A DNA stretch of 64,000 bases from positions 87,401,899-87,465,898 of the forward strand of contig CM068367.1 in assembly GCA_034769895.1 (NCBI GenBank), read 5' to 3'. Positions 24,051 through 36,346 of the stretch are shown in pieces. The translations under genes were made by a program, and so were the position numbers. Below the pieces are notes generated by a model that saw only the letters and a list, made by a program, of their open reading frames with translations, did not search any database and was not told the origin of the DNA. Each line of letters begins with the position of its first letter. Position 1 is the stretch's first letter. The DNA comes from Magicicada septendecula (taxonomy: Eukaryota; Arthropoda; Insecta; Hemiptera; Cicadidae).

Positions 24051-24999
24051 TTAATTAAGATCTTCTAGATTCATATACCGTTTAATAAATTTTTATCACT
24101 GTACTAACATTCAGTCAGAATTGCACAGCCTACTGGCTTCTGGATACCAGATTCCAATGCCTATATCTTAGGTCTTCAACATTCATATATTTTGGGATAA
24201 CCCATACAAAAATAAATACTCTTTGAAAGTTGTTATTTGCAAAGTACAACTTGCCTTGTTCAACTGTATTACGAGAAGCTGGAAAAGACGTTCTACACAA
24301 TTTCGGAAAAATTTTTTTCTTAGTCTAATTCTTTTTACGTGAAACTGACTGACTCGCTATCCTTGCCGCCGTAGAAAGAAGAAGAAGAAGAAGGAACTAA
24401 TCGCTGTTCATACAACTGTGGCAGGTAATGGGTGCGCAACCTTCTCTAGTGAAAGCTTAAATCGTGACGCAACAGTGCAAACAAAATGCGAGTAAAAACT
24501 ATTATTAAAGAAGAAACCGCGTTTGGTTAAAAATTTCTCAAAGAAAAATTAAATTAACCCGTACGTTTTCACACGTGCTGTTTACCTTGTGTACAAACGG
24601 AAAGCGTAAGACGACGTGGACGCAATACGTTTACAAAGTGTGTACAGTTGAAATTAACACTTGTTCAGTAAATAATCAACAGTACATTATTCCGCAAGAA
24701 CATTGTCTCCCGGTGCACAAAATACAAGACATTTTTTATTTTTATAACAATATGTGAAACACAAAATGCAACTGTCGCGTGTAGTCGTGTAAATATTAAA
24801 TACTATACTAGTAAGTTTCCTGAGCTGCAGAACTTACCCATTATTTTGAACGAAGTACAAAAACATTTATTATTACATAAACTTCGAGAATAGATAATTT
24901 TTAAATTATGGGGTAAATTAAAACAATTTCGATTAGGCCTACTCACTATTTTTCGTTTAGCGGATTAACAACTAGAGGCAGACAATTGTAGAATAAACA
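24051..24999. other. No gene seen
   Basis: AT-rich. A 60-residue frame at 24575-24757 has no recognisable domain. A GAAGAAGAAG run lies at about 24376. Confidence 0.5.
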
Positions 25000-25300
25000 C
25001 TAACAATTTTCAAACATTCGGATTTGGGTTACAATGCCTTTTAGTCTGACATTTTGATCTCTTTTATGGGACCTGGGATCCCAAAACTTAACACTACACT
25101 GGCGTTTTGCGACATTTTCACAATTTTGACCTCCCATATTTTGCCTTCCGTCCCCATTTTTGGGGGGAATTAATCTAAAAAACAATACGATTCTGTAGGG
25201 TAAAAGTATCGCCACTAATGCCAAGTTTTACGAAAATCGGTGCATACGTTCATAATTGTATCATGAGACATATAAATAGACAGACAGACAAAGGTCAAAC
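25000..25300 (-). repeat. Inverted copy of the AT-rich dispersed-repeat module
   Basis: On the minus strand this reads like the start of the 46495-47390 array: an ACCGATTTTCGTAAAACTTGG block (compare ACCGATTTCAACAAAACTTA at 46560) followed by GGAGGTCAAAATTGTGAAAA. Its outer end carries ATAGACAGACAGACA. It is a single module, more diverged than the 46-kb array. Confidence 0.5.
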
Positions 25301-25916
25301 GGTCAAGTTAAAACTGAAAATACTTCTCGTATTCAGTTATAACATGTTTGTAACGAAGTGTTTTGTAATTTCATTTTACATCTTTTTCATACATATTTTA
25401 AAAGTAAATTATATTTTTTCAGAAAAAATCGGTATCGACAAAACCAACACAAGTCAACATCAGTCAACAGCAATAGTCATAATACTTGTTTAAAGACGTA
25501 AAACACGCGTTTTCTCACACACACACACACACATACTGGTTGTATAATAATACACAGCTCGTACGAGCAGATTTATGAAATAATTAAAATACCTTCAGGT
25601 AAAAATACTTAATACAGATAAAAATCGAGAAAAAATGTTTGTGTAAGCAGTGTACTGAAAAGGCTTTTTGTTTCCAAGTTACGCCCTCTAACTGATTTAG
25701 TCCAAACTTTAACGTAAAAGTGTAATTTTGGGAACGATTAAAATGTTGCACACGTATATTACTTTTATAACCTAAAAAAAAACTGAAAATAAAACATATT
25801 TTTTCATGATATGTAAATTACACGTTCATACTGAGTTATTAGATTTTTAAATTCATATTATTCACAACTGGACGCTAAGAAGTTTGTATTATTTTTTATT
25901 GTTAGTTTAAATTACA

Positions 25917-26745
25917 GTAGAAAACGCTTAACGCGAAATGACGCGGACCAGCTGTTCTTTTCGTATTAACAAAATTTCGTGTTAAACGGACAAAAAGTGA
26001 AGCAATATGAGATAAATGAACAAACACTGTATAGATCACTTACCGTACTGCGTAGTAAAATAAAGTAATACAGGATATTCAGTAGATATTAATGTATTTA
26101 GATGTAGAAAAACATCGTTAAATCGTTTTACATCGTTTTATTTATATTCCTGGATATTTTGTAGCTAATTTTTGAAAAAATATGGTTAATTTTTCATAAA
26201 AGTTAATATACACGCACTGTAGCTTTTTTTTAACCTAGTCTTACGATTTACGATTTCTTGTACAGTTATGTAGGATGTCTTTCAAAGTCGCTATAGTGAC
26301 AGTGTTCAATTCTTTTTAAAATGGCCAGTAATTTTCATTGCACTCAATTCTGTGCTACTTTATTTTCAACAAATTTGTTCTAATTTATTAGTGTGGTCAA
26401 ACAATCAGAGTTGGCTTCTAAACATCGATGAACATGGCTCAGCAAAGAGAGCATATCGGTAGCGGTAGGAGCTCGTAAATATTCCGTGTCAAGTTTGTCG
26501 GCACTCTCATCACTTTCACAGTTTCGAATTTGCACTGTTTTGGGGCGTGCACGTATGGATTTATTGATTAAGCAGCTATTGAAAGCCAGCAAAAAATTAT
26601 TTTTTAGAAACTTTTTCGTGTCAACCGATATTTTGTAGGTCAAACTTTTAGCGTAAAAACTGTAATTATAAAATATAAGCAACGACCGGGATCTGAGCCA
26701 TAATTCGTATTAACCAACATTTCGCGTAACCGTTTTGGATAGCGT
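25917..26745 (-). mobile_element. Possible pogo/Tigger-like DNA transposon remnant
   Basis: The left end has CAGTAGAAAACGCTTAACGC with further AACGCGAAAT-like and TTTCGTGTTAA blocks, reminiscent of pogo/Tigger termini. A related TTCGTATTAACCAACATTTC block lies near 26690. Between them a minus-strand frame (26380-26682) ends in a segment rich in Leu and acidic residues (TATDMLSLLSHVHRCLEAN) that could be the tail of a pogo-family transposase. No DDE motif remains and the inverted repeats do not pair cleanly, so this is tentative. Confidence 0.3.
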
Positions 26746-27396
26746 AGATGTTAACCGTTCCACTCTATATAGCGTCTACGAAGGTACGCGCGCTTACGTG
26801 TGTGTAAACGAGTATTATTGCTGTTGACTGGTCTTGCTTTTTGGTTGGTTTTCTTGATGGAGATTTTTTGTAAAATTTGCAAATTTGTGTAATTGTAAAA
26901 TCAGTAGGAAAAGTAGATATTTATAAAATAAAAATTACAAAATATTAAATATCAAATTACAAAAACGTAAATAATTACCCATTTTTGTTAAACAGATACT
27001 AACAGAGAAAACTACTGTTAACAGATATCATACTGATAAAGCTAAAATTAATGTAGGCCTACATATAACAATTACCTTATTAAACGTTTGTGCAGAAATA
27101 CTGATCATAAGTGCTAAGTCTATGATCCCTAAACCTGGGAACAGTTATCTTCGAGTTTTCTACACTAGTGGTTGGGGTAGAAGGATTAAAAGATATGTAA
27201 CTGAATTAATTTAAACTTACTGAGGTGTTAATAAGCTGTGAACAAACATTTGTACTGGGAATGGAAACGCCTGAAGCGTGTGAAATTTACGGAACTATAT
27301 CAGAATACTCGCAACTGGAAACTAATGCTTGTACACCGTTCATACACCAATTGCTTCCGCTTCCTTGAATAGTTTACATTTATAAATAAATATAAA
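26746..27396. other. No gene seen
   Basis: AT-rich DNA with no recognised element. An AGGCCTA-type palindromic motif occurs near 27055. Confidence 0.5.
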
Positions 27397-27468
27397 TGTG
27401 TGTGTGTGTGTGTGTGCGCGCGCGCTTGTAGACATAAGGGGGAGAAAGGGAGAGAGGGAGGGGGAGGG

Positions 27469-27532
<64 letters not shown>
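27397..27532. repeat. (GT)n/(GC)n and (GA)n compound microsatellite
   Basis: A (TG)n tract with a short GCGC run (27397-27425) is followed by purine-rich DNA and a (GA)n tract of about 31 units (27470-27532). Confidence 0.95.
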
Positions 27533-27534
<2 letters not shown>

Positions 27535-27879
27535 TAACTCGATTCGAAGAAATTCTGCTGCGACTGGTAATACAACACAGGAAAAATATTCCACTGTTTG
27601 TCAGGGATTGTACTCTTTCCGGCCTCAAACTCTCATAACTTTTATCCAGTAGTTTTGACAATCAATCTTACTGTAGTCATCTACTACTCTTGGATTCCTG
27701 ATTAATTTTTAGTTTTTAATTAAAGTGAATTTATTAGACTCCTGTTATAGCAGCTAACGTCACAGATATTTTCTTTTTCCTACTAGTGTTTGTTGTAAAA
27801 AGTTTTAAGTAATAGTATTTGAGAGAATATCGGTTTCATAAGTTTATCTCTTACCTACTGTCTTCCTGCCTTTTTTTTT

Positions 27880-28081
27880 TAATTTTAGATGAACAGATAA
27901 ATAAATATAATTATATGAGTGTGTATAATTTATTGTATGTTTCTTTATTCACGTATAGCTCGTCAGCGTATTTTGTCGTACGTATCGTTTTATAGAAATG
28001 ATATTAACTATTAATAGTAAAGACAATAAATTATTCATACTTATATAATTATATTTATTTATCTGTTCATCTAAAATTAAA
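27880..28081. repeat. Hairpin-forming inverted repeat
   Basis: The 57-bp arm at 27880-27936 (AATTTTAGATGAACAGATAA onward) is inverted at 28023-28081 with few mismatches around a central 86 bp. Weaker pairing may continue outward (about 27845 with about 28115). No coding content is seen; it may be a foldback or MITE-like element. Confidence 0.7.
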
Positions 28082-28539
28082 AAATAATTGGTAGAAAGAC
28101 GGGCAAAGCGAGAAGATAAGAATTTTCCTCTAAAGAGAAAACTGTAGAATGACTCGGACAGCATTCGTGTACAGTGTGGGCAGATGTTGATGACGATATC
28201 TATTGGTAATTGTGATATGGTAGTGGCGTGTATTTGTACTTACAGCGACTGTAATTTGTGCATTTTTGGATTATCATAATTGTGATGAACAATACAACAC
28301 GGCACTGATTCCCGAAAATTAAAACTCTCTTCAACGCCTTCTCTACCAATTTATTCGCATCCCTAAAAAATTACGTCTTAGTTTTTCAAACAAGAAGATC
28401 AAAATACTTATCAATATCTATAGAGCTACTATGTTGTAAACTACTGGGTCAATATTTTGTTTATTGATTAGATGTCACTCTTCATGTAACATGACATTCA
28501 CATAACTTCTCACCAAAATCTAGAGGCTGAAGTAGAAGA
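28082..28539. other. No gene seen
   Basis: AT-rich, short frames only. Confidence 0.5.
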
Positions 28540-28880
28540 TCAAACAATTAAAGATTCAAGAATATCAGGTTGTCTGAACACCGCGTTCTGGTCAAACCAA
28601 TTCCTAGGAACTGAAGTCAAGTCCTCATATGCAAAACACAATGATGCATCCAATACTGACCTACGTTTCAGAAACAAGGTTTCAGGAACAATACAAATAT
28701 TGGAAGCGACCAAGACGAAGACCTTAAGAAGGATACTGAACCTGGCATTACTCGATATAATGAGAAGAGATGACATAAGGGAAAGATAAGGCATCTAAAA
28801 AATAAGTGACTGGTTTCAGGGAAGGAGATGAGAATGGCACACTCAAGTGAAGAGAATGACCGAGAACCGACTCGTCAGAA
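28540..28880 (+). mobile_element. Decayed LINE fragment (RT C-terminal region)
   Basis: Across frames the plus strand shows MHPILTYVSETRFQ, then LEATKTKTLRRILNLALLDI and MRRDDIRER, followed by WFREGDENGT. The order matches the C-terminal block of insect LINE reverse transcriptases (a Y-x-S/A-E-T-R motif, then a TKTLRRI-like helix). Frames change several times. The lysine/arginine-rich frame at 28828-29019 may be its tail. Confidence 0.5.
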
Positions 28881-29359
28881 TTCTTCTAAAGAATATATCC
28901 TCCGGAAAGAGAAGCAGAGGCGTCGTAAAAGAATTATGGCAGACGTTTTGGTGGAGACAGACCCTGTGCTACGTGAAATTAGAAGAAGTAATGAGCAACT
29001 GTTGACTAAGTTCAAATAAGACGATTCAGTTAATAAAAATTGTAATTGTTTTTTACTGGATTTGCTAGGAATCTAACCTCTTGGTTATCGTGTCTGTCCA
29101 CAGCAAGAGATAATCATTATATATTTCCTGATTTATAAATCATGTCTCTCACAATCACAAGAACTATCAACACCGCGATAGTTTTCTAGTCTTATAATTT
29201 GACTATTTACCGAAAGTTCGAAGTAAGGCAGCTGAGTAACGATCAAAACCTTCGAGAATACTATGACTAATCTGATATTGTTATGGCTATATTGTTATAG
29301 CGTTAACTCACTTCTTATCTACAGACATTTAATCAAACATTGTTAAAAAACAATGTTTA

Positions 29360-30180
29360 ATCTAATAATGGATAAGCTTGTTGACTCCAGCAAGACAATA
29401 TGCGGGTACAAAATAAATAATAGGCAGACAAGTATCGCGTGCTGCGCAGATGACCCAGTGCTCATGGCGGATAATTTGTAGAGACGTCTTCGTAAATAGC
29501 GACAAAATATAACATGATAGTCTCAACAGGCAAGACAAAGTCAAAGGTAATTTTTAAAAATCCCATTCGATGAAAACTGGAAATTGGGAGGAAAGTTATA
29601 CAGTAGGTCGTGGACTTTCAATATTTAGGGACAGACGTCTCTAGTGACCGAAATACCTATTAAAAAGCAAGAAGGGAGATAACGAAAGGAGCTCGTATTT
29701 CTGGACAGTTAAGGGATGTAAACCGAAAAAAAAATAATAATATCTCAGACTTGAAGATAAAGTGAGGATATACAAGATGATGGTACGACCAGTGCTGACT
29801 TACGGAGCTGGCACGCGGGTTGACACTAGTAGAACATTCTAACTATTACGGACGATAGAAAAGAGTACAGGCAGGACAATTGCTGGAAAAACGAGACGTG
29901 GTATAATACGGAACAAGACAACAGCGTCAAACAGAGGATATGGTCTAGTTAAATTTGTTAGAAGGAGAAAAAGTGAACGGAATGACCATATTGACAGGGC
30001 AAGCGACCATAGATTAATAAAAAAGAGTGCGAGATTCTATACTGTTGACAAAACGGAATCCTGGCCGACCACAGACAAAATGGACGGGGAACTTGGAATC
30101 GACCTCCAGCCAATCTCCTTGTTGTGTGAAGAAAAACAGGTGAGGAAGCCTATATAAAATAAAGAAGTTAAAAAAAGGAC
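29360..30180 (+). mobile_element. Decayed LINE fragment (RT palm to C-terminus)
   Basis: The plus strand shows, in order, a reverse transcriptase catalytic box as CCADDPVLMADN (about 29440-29475), a VDFQYLGTDVSSDRNTY block, KVRIYKMMVRPVLTYGAGTR and RTIAGKTRRGI. The last part contains VRRRKSERNDHIDRAS. This is the standard succession from palm to C-terminal domain in LINE reverse transcriptases. Stops and frame changes are frequent, so it is an old copy. No 5' or 3' terminus is clear. Confidence 0.65.
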
Positions 30181-31787
30181 ATTCTATTTACACTCACTTA
30201 CGATCGTACGTTTTTATTCTGTATTGTTTAAGATATTTATTTTTTATTTTAAAATAGTTGTCATTCATTAATTGACGTACTACAAACTTTTACTATTTGT
30301 GTATTCACACGATTCAAAATGTGTTTTAGTCACGTGTGGCTCCCGCTATTATTATTCACATTAACTTTGACCAATTGAAATCATTTTTCCAACTTTGTCG
30401 TAGGCAGACAACAAATCTCAACGTTCTGGACGTGGCCTTTCGGTATGTTCACGACAAAACTGGACTTACGAAAAAAACCGTTAACAAAGTAAATAAATAA
30501 ATTCTTTCTAAATAATGTACTGAAGATAAATAAACAGTACTCGAAATAAATAATCTGAATAAATAAACCGTTTAAATCTACTCTCCACTCTTGATAAGAA
30601 AAATATACATGATGTCAGTGTAAACAACTATAAAGTGTAAACAAACGTATAATATTTTTGGAATTCGCCTAAGATAGAACAACCAAATTCCGGATCCGGA
30701 AAGAAAGCTGAATATGAGTGGCCGATGCGTGTGCGTATACACCGAACGGGACTCGTAACAACCTTGACGAAGGTCACCGTTGAAAGTCAAAGAAGGAAGA
30801 AAACAAGGTAAGGCCGCTTTGTTTCTTTCTTAAACACTACAAAATAATATGACAACATATAGGCATATACAAATAAATATTCTTGTTAATTTATAGACGT
30901 GTCATCAGTAGTTAATTTTAAAAAAATCAATAATTTAGTGATCATGACGCAACGCACTGAATCAGCTGTCATAAAAATGTAATCGTCATTTTCTTCCGAA
31001 AAACATCCCATTTTGAATGTTTCGTAACTAAAATACATTTCTTAGTATGAAGTACAGAACCAGTGTGAAGGTTTTTATTAACGATAACTTGGACACTCGG
31101 GAAAACGATTGCTTACAATGATCATACATTAAAAGACACATTTTATATATGCTTGTGATATAATGGATATAAACAACAATCGAAAACTGGTTTTCGACGG
31201 CTGAAAATAATTATGACGGAGAATAATGTACACTATTACGAAAACAACCCGTAAAGATCTTCGTTAGTTTTGACGCCTGCAAAGGTTTTAAGAAATGCGT
31301 AGTTCAATTTCGTTCATACCTAAAGTATAAGTTTCATAGCAGAGACATAGAAAGCAGTAGTGCAACTAGAGCACACAGTATTCACAGATAGGTTAATCCC
31401 TATAAATATAAGCGGAAGGTATATCATATCATATCATATCATTCTCATAAATTTGAATCTTTGATTGCTTCAAAGACGTGCTTTGATCGCAAAACACATT
31501 AAAGGAGAAGCGATTTAAAACAAAAGAATGTTTTCTTCGTTTTGTTTTGACTGTCCGGGCGGTTGCAGCCGTGGTTGATGTTCCTTGTTCTTCAGCTGGA
31601 TGTTTCTGTTACATTGGCTGTAGTCTACCTTTACAAATTTTTAGATCACTGATATTTAGACCGGAACTCAAATCGAATTGAAATGAATCTGAAATGAAGT
31701 ACACGGAATTTATATGACATAACGAACAATGTCAAATGAATACATACTTACGAAAGGTGAAAAATTTTACACACATGTACACTGCTT
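30181..31787. other. No gene seen
   Basis: AT-rich. A short (ATATC)n run is present at about 31419-31442. I found no coding region or element. Confidence 0.5.
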
Positions 31788-32015
31788 GTGTCTCTCCAAG
31801 AAACAAACAGAAAAATAATTACTCAAGCATTATCAAGTAACATGGCAGATAATATGCATATACGTATCGTTTGCAATGCAGAAGACGCAGTGCTCTTAGC
31901 AGATTCAGAAGATAATTTGCAAAGATTTCAAAAATTCGTAAAACAGCAACAAAATATACTACAACAACAGCAACTTATGGAATATAAGGAAAATAGCGAT
32001 AAACGGAATTCTTAG
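31788..32015 (+). mobile_element. LINE reverse transcriptase fragment around the catalytic box
   Basis: The frame contains NAEDAVLLADSEDNLQRFQK, a diverged form of the YADD box and its downstream helix in LINE reverse transcriptases. The Tyr and the first of the paired Asp have changed (NAED), so it is inactive. Upstream LQETNRKIITQ may belong to the same copy. Confidence 0.6.
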
Positions 32016-32259
32016 TTTTCTTAAAAATTTTATTTTAGTGATGGCCTCCGCATCTCCCCTTATAGCCATCCCAACCTCCTTGAAGGTTTCTGTCTAACAG
32101 TGAAGAGACTGCATAGAACAGTATGAGTACCTTGATGTATGCGATCTATCTAACTGGGACGTATTTCAGGGGGAACGTCGATATACCATAGAAGAAAGGA
32201 AAATATACTACAGACATATAATACAAACAACAAGTAACATGAATTTATACATAACACAC

Positions 32260-32765
32260 ATTTCTAAAATGATTAGATGCTCTAGTCAAAGCCTCAGTCC
32301 AGTGTCTTAACAACATTCTTCCTAAAATCATTAATACTCTGAACGAAACAGTCAACGCCTTCACTGTCACAAATGTCTATTCGTCATTCCGATGGATTTC
32401 GCCAATGGAGCCAACACGCTCTCCCTCATGTATCTGAACAAGATATACCTTCTATGTCTCACGTGAGGAACTCTGTAACCGACCACGAGACATCTATCTT
32501 AATACGGCCGTGAATACTCTTATATATAAATAAAACTCTTGTAATAAGGGTGTTAATAACACTCTAGTAAGTAATGCTCTTTTGTTTTCAAGGGTTATAA
32601 TGCCACAATGGTAATTGTACTCGTACTTGGCCTCATATGACGAAAATGGTGACTGATGCCACGATATTGTAGATAAGAAAAAACTCGTTTTTGGACAGCC
32701 TCAATCTTCTGCTCGATGTCGTCTCTTTTATATCCCCAAATCACAGAATTTCAATAGTAATAATA
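32260..32765 (-). mobile_element. Decayed Jockey/CR1-type LINE fragment
   Basis: The minus strand from about 32755 reads SVIWGYKRDDIEQKIEAVQK followed by RVFSYLQYRGISHHF. This matches the region after the reverse transcriptase in Jockey/CR1-type LINEs (a W-x-x-x-x-x-x-D-I-E-x-I-x-x-V-Q-R-R-F-like motif). It differs from the RTE-like fragments elsewhere in the window. Further down, frame changes are frequent. Confidence 0.5.
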
Positions 32766-33029
32766 AAATATAAATACTGTAAACTGTATTGCAGATACCC
32801 TTCTATAAAACCTAACACATCACAAACATTAATAATGCATCAGAACAGTTAAAGACTAATTATGGTAAAATAAACGCGATCAGGAGATTCAAGTACGTAC
32901 CTGGCAGAAGTAATCCAAATTAGGAGATCAGAAAAGGGGTCCAACCAAGTGTGAATTTGGAAAATGGAAACAGCTTTACACCGGATAGAGAAATCCCTCT
33001 CTAGAGCAACACTAACAAATTGCAACACG

Positions 33030-33430
33030 CCTGAACTGAACATGAACATGAATTAGGGAACTGCGTGAAATAGAAAAGAAGCAAATGAAAATCTTCCAAA
33101 CAAACCTTGGGCAAATCGAAGAACATTATACGTTGACAAGCCAAGAAGAATTTACAGTCAGATAGAGAAGATTACAGACAGTATAATGAAAAAAAGAGCA
33201 ATAATATACGGGCACCTGTAGAGAATGGTCTCCAATAGAGTAAAGAAACAAATCTTTCACACTTTGATCAAACCCCAAAACAAGTTTGGAATGGTTCCAA
33301 GATACTAAGAAGATTGTACAGATAATTATCAAAAATCGAGAAACAGTAGTAGACAAAAATTAACTTGGGGACTCAATAGTCAACTTTAAGTGGTTCCAGA
33401 AAAAGGTTAGAAAACAGAAAAACTTGAAAA
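33030..33430 (+). mobile_element. Decayed LINE fragment (RT C-terminus)
   Basis: The plus strand reads REIEKKQMKIFQTNLGQIEE, then FYSQIEKITDSIMKKRAIIY with GHL, then RVKKQIFHTLIKPQNK. This is the same C-terminal domain as in the 56.4-57.0 kb LINE (ERRIIRKILGPRK, IENITETMRKRRLLFFGHLY), but a different subfamily and opposite orientation. Frame is lost after about 33300. Confidence 0.6.
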
Positions 33431-33478
33431 ACATGTTTGAATTGGTATCCAAGTCACTTATTGAGAAAATCTGTATAA

Positions 33479-33857
33479 TATTTACCGTATTTTATCCGTC
33501 GTGTGACTTCGTGTTGCGTTCTATTGGTTTACGCGTTTGGAAACATATGTTCCATCTTCAGAAATAAAAAAATCACTCAAAGTGAGGTCGTTAAATATTA
33601 AAATTGCAAATATTGAAAACAATTCTGCACATAACCGCGTTACATGAGTGCGCACTCGAGTCGGACCGATCGGACACTCGAGTGCGCACTCATGTAACGC
33701 GGTTATGTGCAGAATTGTTTTCAATATTTGCAATTTCAATATTTAACGACCTCATTTTGAGTGATTTTTTATTTCTGAAGACGGAACATATGTTTCGAAA
33801 CCCGTAAACCAATAGAACGCAACACGAAGTCACACGACGGATAAAATACGGTAAATA
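33479..33857. repeat. Near-perfect palindrome with 183-bp arms
   Basis: Arms 33479-33661 and 33676-33857 are inverted copies with only about six differences around a 14-bp spacer (CGGACCGATCGGAC), which is itself largely self-complementary. The right arm contains CTGAAGA, a GGAACAT/ATGTTTC stem and GAAA (33775-33800), the same layout as in the 1.6-1.9 kb foldback. In the left arm the GAAA is changed. Two peptide frames across it mirror each other and are not genes. Confidence 0.9.
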
Positions 33858-35568
33858 CTTGTATTATACATAAACAGAAAAAATTCTATTTACATTGAAC
33901 ATAAATAGAATCAAATCACACATCGTTTTATTTTCAGTATACGTACATTACAAATAATTTATAACAATAATTGTTTTTAATGTAACAAAATGATTTACGC
34001 AATATTTAGTTGAAAAGTAGAATGTCATATGCGCAGTAAAACGATTCAAATTTTTTACAAAATTGAAATTTTGTGGCCGAAAATTCAGTCACTGGCTTCA
34101 GTAGCCTTTAAGAAAAGTATTTAAATATACGTTGTAGACCTTGACAAGGAACGTAGTATCCAGGAATATAAATTTTTATATAGGTGTTGCTGAAAGTTTA
34201 TTAACTTTTGGAAGGAAGTGAAAAATACATAGAAGCGGATGATATTCAAGCATTTCCTACTTTTAATACTTTTTTGGCGTATAGGCCTATAGGCCACGTA
34301 TTTTATTTACCACTTAGTAGTAGATGTGTGGAGCAAATTTTTAGTGTCATCAACTTTAACAAATTCAAAATCATAATACACTAGGTAACCAAAAACTTTC
34401 TATTACAACCACATATGTGCTAAGCAAACAAAGTAAACTTTATTTCAATTTCAGTATAAATAGTGCAATGCTGACCAAACATAGCATCTGCATGAATATA
34501 AAACAAAAATAGATGTCACTGATTTAAAATTGTTTTTATAAATTAAACAATTGGAAAATTGTGAAAATAGGCTACATTAAGCTAATAAACGATACTGGAA
34601 TACGGAAATTATGTAAATACTGCATATTAATCAGTCACCTTACAAATATTGTTAGCAAATACGTAGTGAGCTTCAAAACCATATATTTCCCGTTTTTTGT
34701 TGTATGCTTGACATACTTTGAGTATGTAAACGAGAAAACATATTCATTTCATAATGAATTACTAAGGCTACGGAAAATCTAGTCCCACAAAAATACATAT
34801 ATTTTAAATTACAGAGAGCCAAAAAAGGAAAAGACAAAAATACGGTATTCAAAATTTAGCGCCTATACAAAAATCTGTGCACATAGGGTTTTAGTTTTCC
34901 TTAAATCTGAACCTACTTATAATGTTATAATATTTATAACAGTTATACGAAAACATTTACCTTTAAATATTCTCGTTCCGCAATAGTTTCATCACAACAA
35001 ATCACATTGAAACGAAATAAATCTCCTCACTTAACTAAATGAAATTTTGGAAAAAATCAAAAACGTAACTAAATTCAACCGTTTTACGAACGAGAGCAAA
35101 CATGTCTGTTAGTTTAATACCCAAACCTCTGCCACCGGAATACTGGCTTTCATAAAGAGTCCTCTGGTGTCGAATACGCGGACTGATTAATTCCATAGGT
35201 TGTTGACCAACCACAGAACCGACTCCTATACAAAATTCTTGGAAACAATAGTACTGTAGCGATAAACATCACGACGGCGCTATGCATTAAACAAATACGG
35301 AAAATAAATGAATATTAAGCACATACGTCGCAGCACATTAAACATAAATAAATAAGCAAAGGATTTCAAAATTATTCAGCTTCATCTCTCAGCGTGTGGC
35401 TGTTTTCTTTTATCATAAGTATAATTTTTAATGTTTACGTTATTCTTTTATCAGTATTTAAACGTTTAGAAAATGCTCACATTCTTTAAAATATTACGCT
35501 TTGCTTAAAGCACACATATTTGTAGCAGTGGGGAAATTGTGCCTATATCTATTTGACGTCTGCATATA
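33858..35568. other. No gene seen
   Basis: AT-rich DNA with short frames only. An AGGCCTA palindromic motif occurs twice near 34286. Confidence 0.5.
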
Positions 35569-36346
35569 CGAGGGCTATTCAGAAAGTCAGTTCCGACAGG
35601 GTATTAAAGGAAATTAAGAATATATTTACAAAACATTTTTATTACTATTTAAAGTACACACCTTAAACTACGTTCCTATATAGTTCTCGTCATTTCTGAA
35701 ACAATTTTCAGAGAGAGGCATCAGACATTGTATACCTTCGTCGAAGAAATTTCCCGCCTGTGATTTGAACCATGTATATATATGTATATATATATATATC
35801 TTGTTTGACATAGTTGGCCACCGAGGAAGGATTTCTCATACTTGAAAAGGTGATATTCGCTTGCTGTGAGTTCTGGGTTGTAAGGCGGATGATTAAATTT
35901 TTGCCAGCCAAACTTTGAGAGAGGAGATGTTAAGTTGCAGCGGCAGTGTGTGCAGTGACATGCTTCATCGCAATGTCCCGGGTGAGCATCCTACGTCGCT
36001 TACTCTGGATAGGAAAAAAGTCGTATCCATCTTGGTATCATTAAATCGCTCACTGCTTCTTCTCCATAAATATTTAAAATCTGACGGTGAATTTCAATCG
36101 TTTTAATGCCTTTCGCATTCACGAGCCGAATTGAATTGCATACCTGCTTTCACACGCGGCGGCCGTCTTCAATTTTTTCGACATTATAAACACGTCCAAC
36201 GAATCTTACTCAGTGCACAGTTGTTTACAAATGGCGTTGTTGGCTTGCCAACGAATCGGCAAATTTGCCGCGCAAGCGCAACAGCGTGACGGCATCGATA
36301 CCGCGGCAATATTTAAAAACGGAACTTACTTTCTGAATAACCCTCA
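35569..36346 (-). mobile_element. Internally deleted mariner element
   Basis: Inverted repeats of about 27 bp bound it: CGAGGGCTATTCAGAAAGTC at 35569 and its imperfect inverse ending CTGAATAACCCTC near 36346, with TA before the left end. The 778-bp interior is too short for a full transposase. On the minus strand it keeps an N-terminal piece (IKTIEIHRQILNIYGEEAV, about 36110-36055) and a C-terminal piece around the third catalytic residue (NPELTASEYHLFKYEKSFLG, about 35885-35800), with the middle missing. It also carries an AT/ATGT microsatellite near 35780. Confidence 0.75.

Noticed and set aside
33521..33807. Two frames on opposite strands sharing a long identical peptide
   Set aside because: They are the same sequence read from the two arms of the palindrome.
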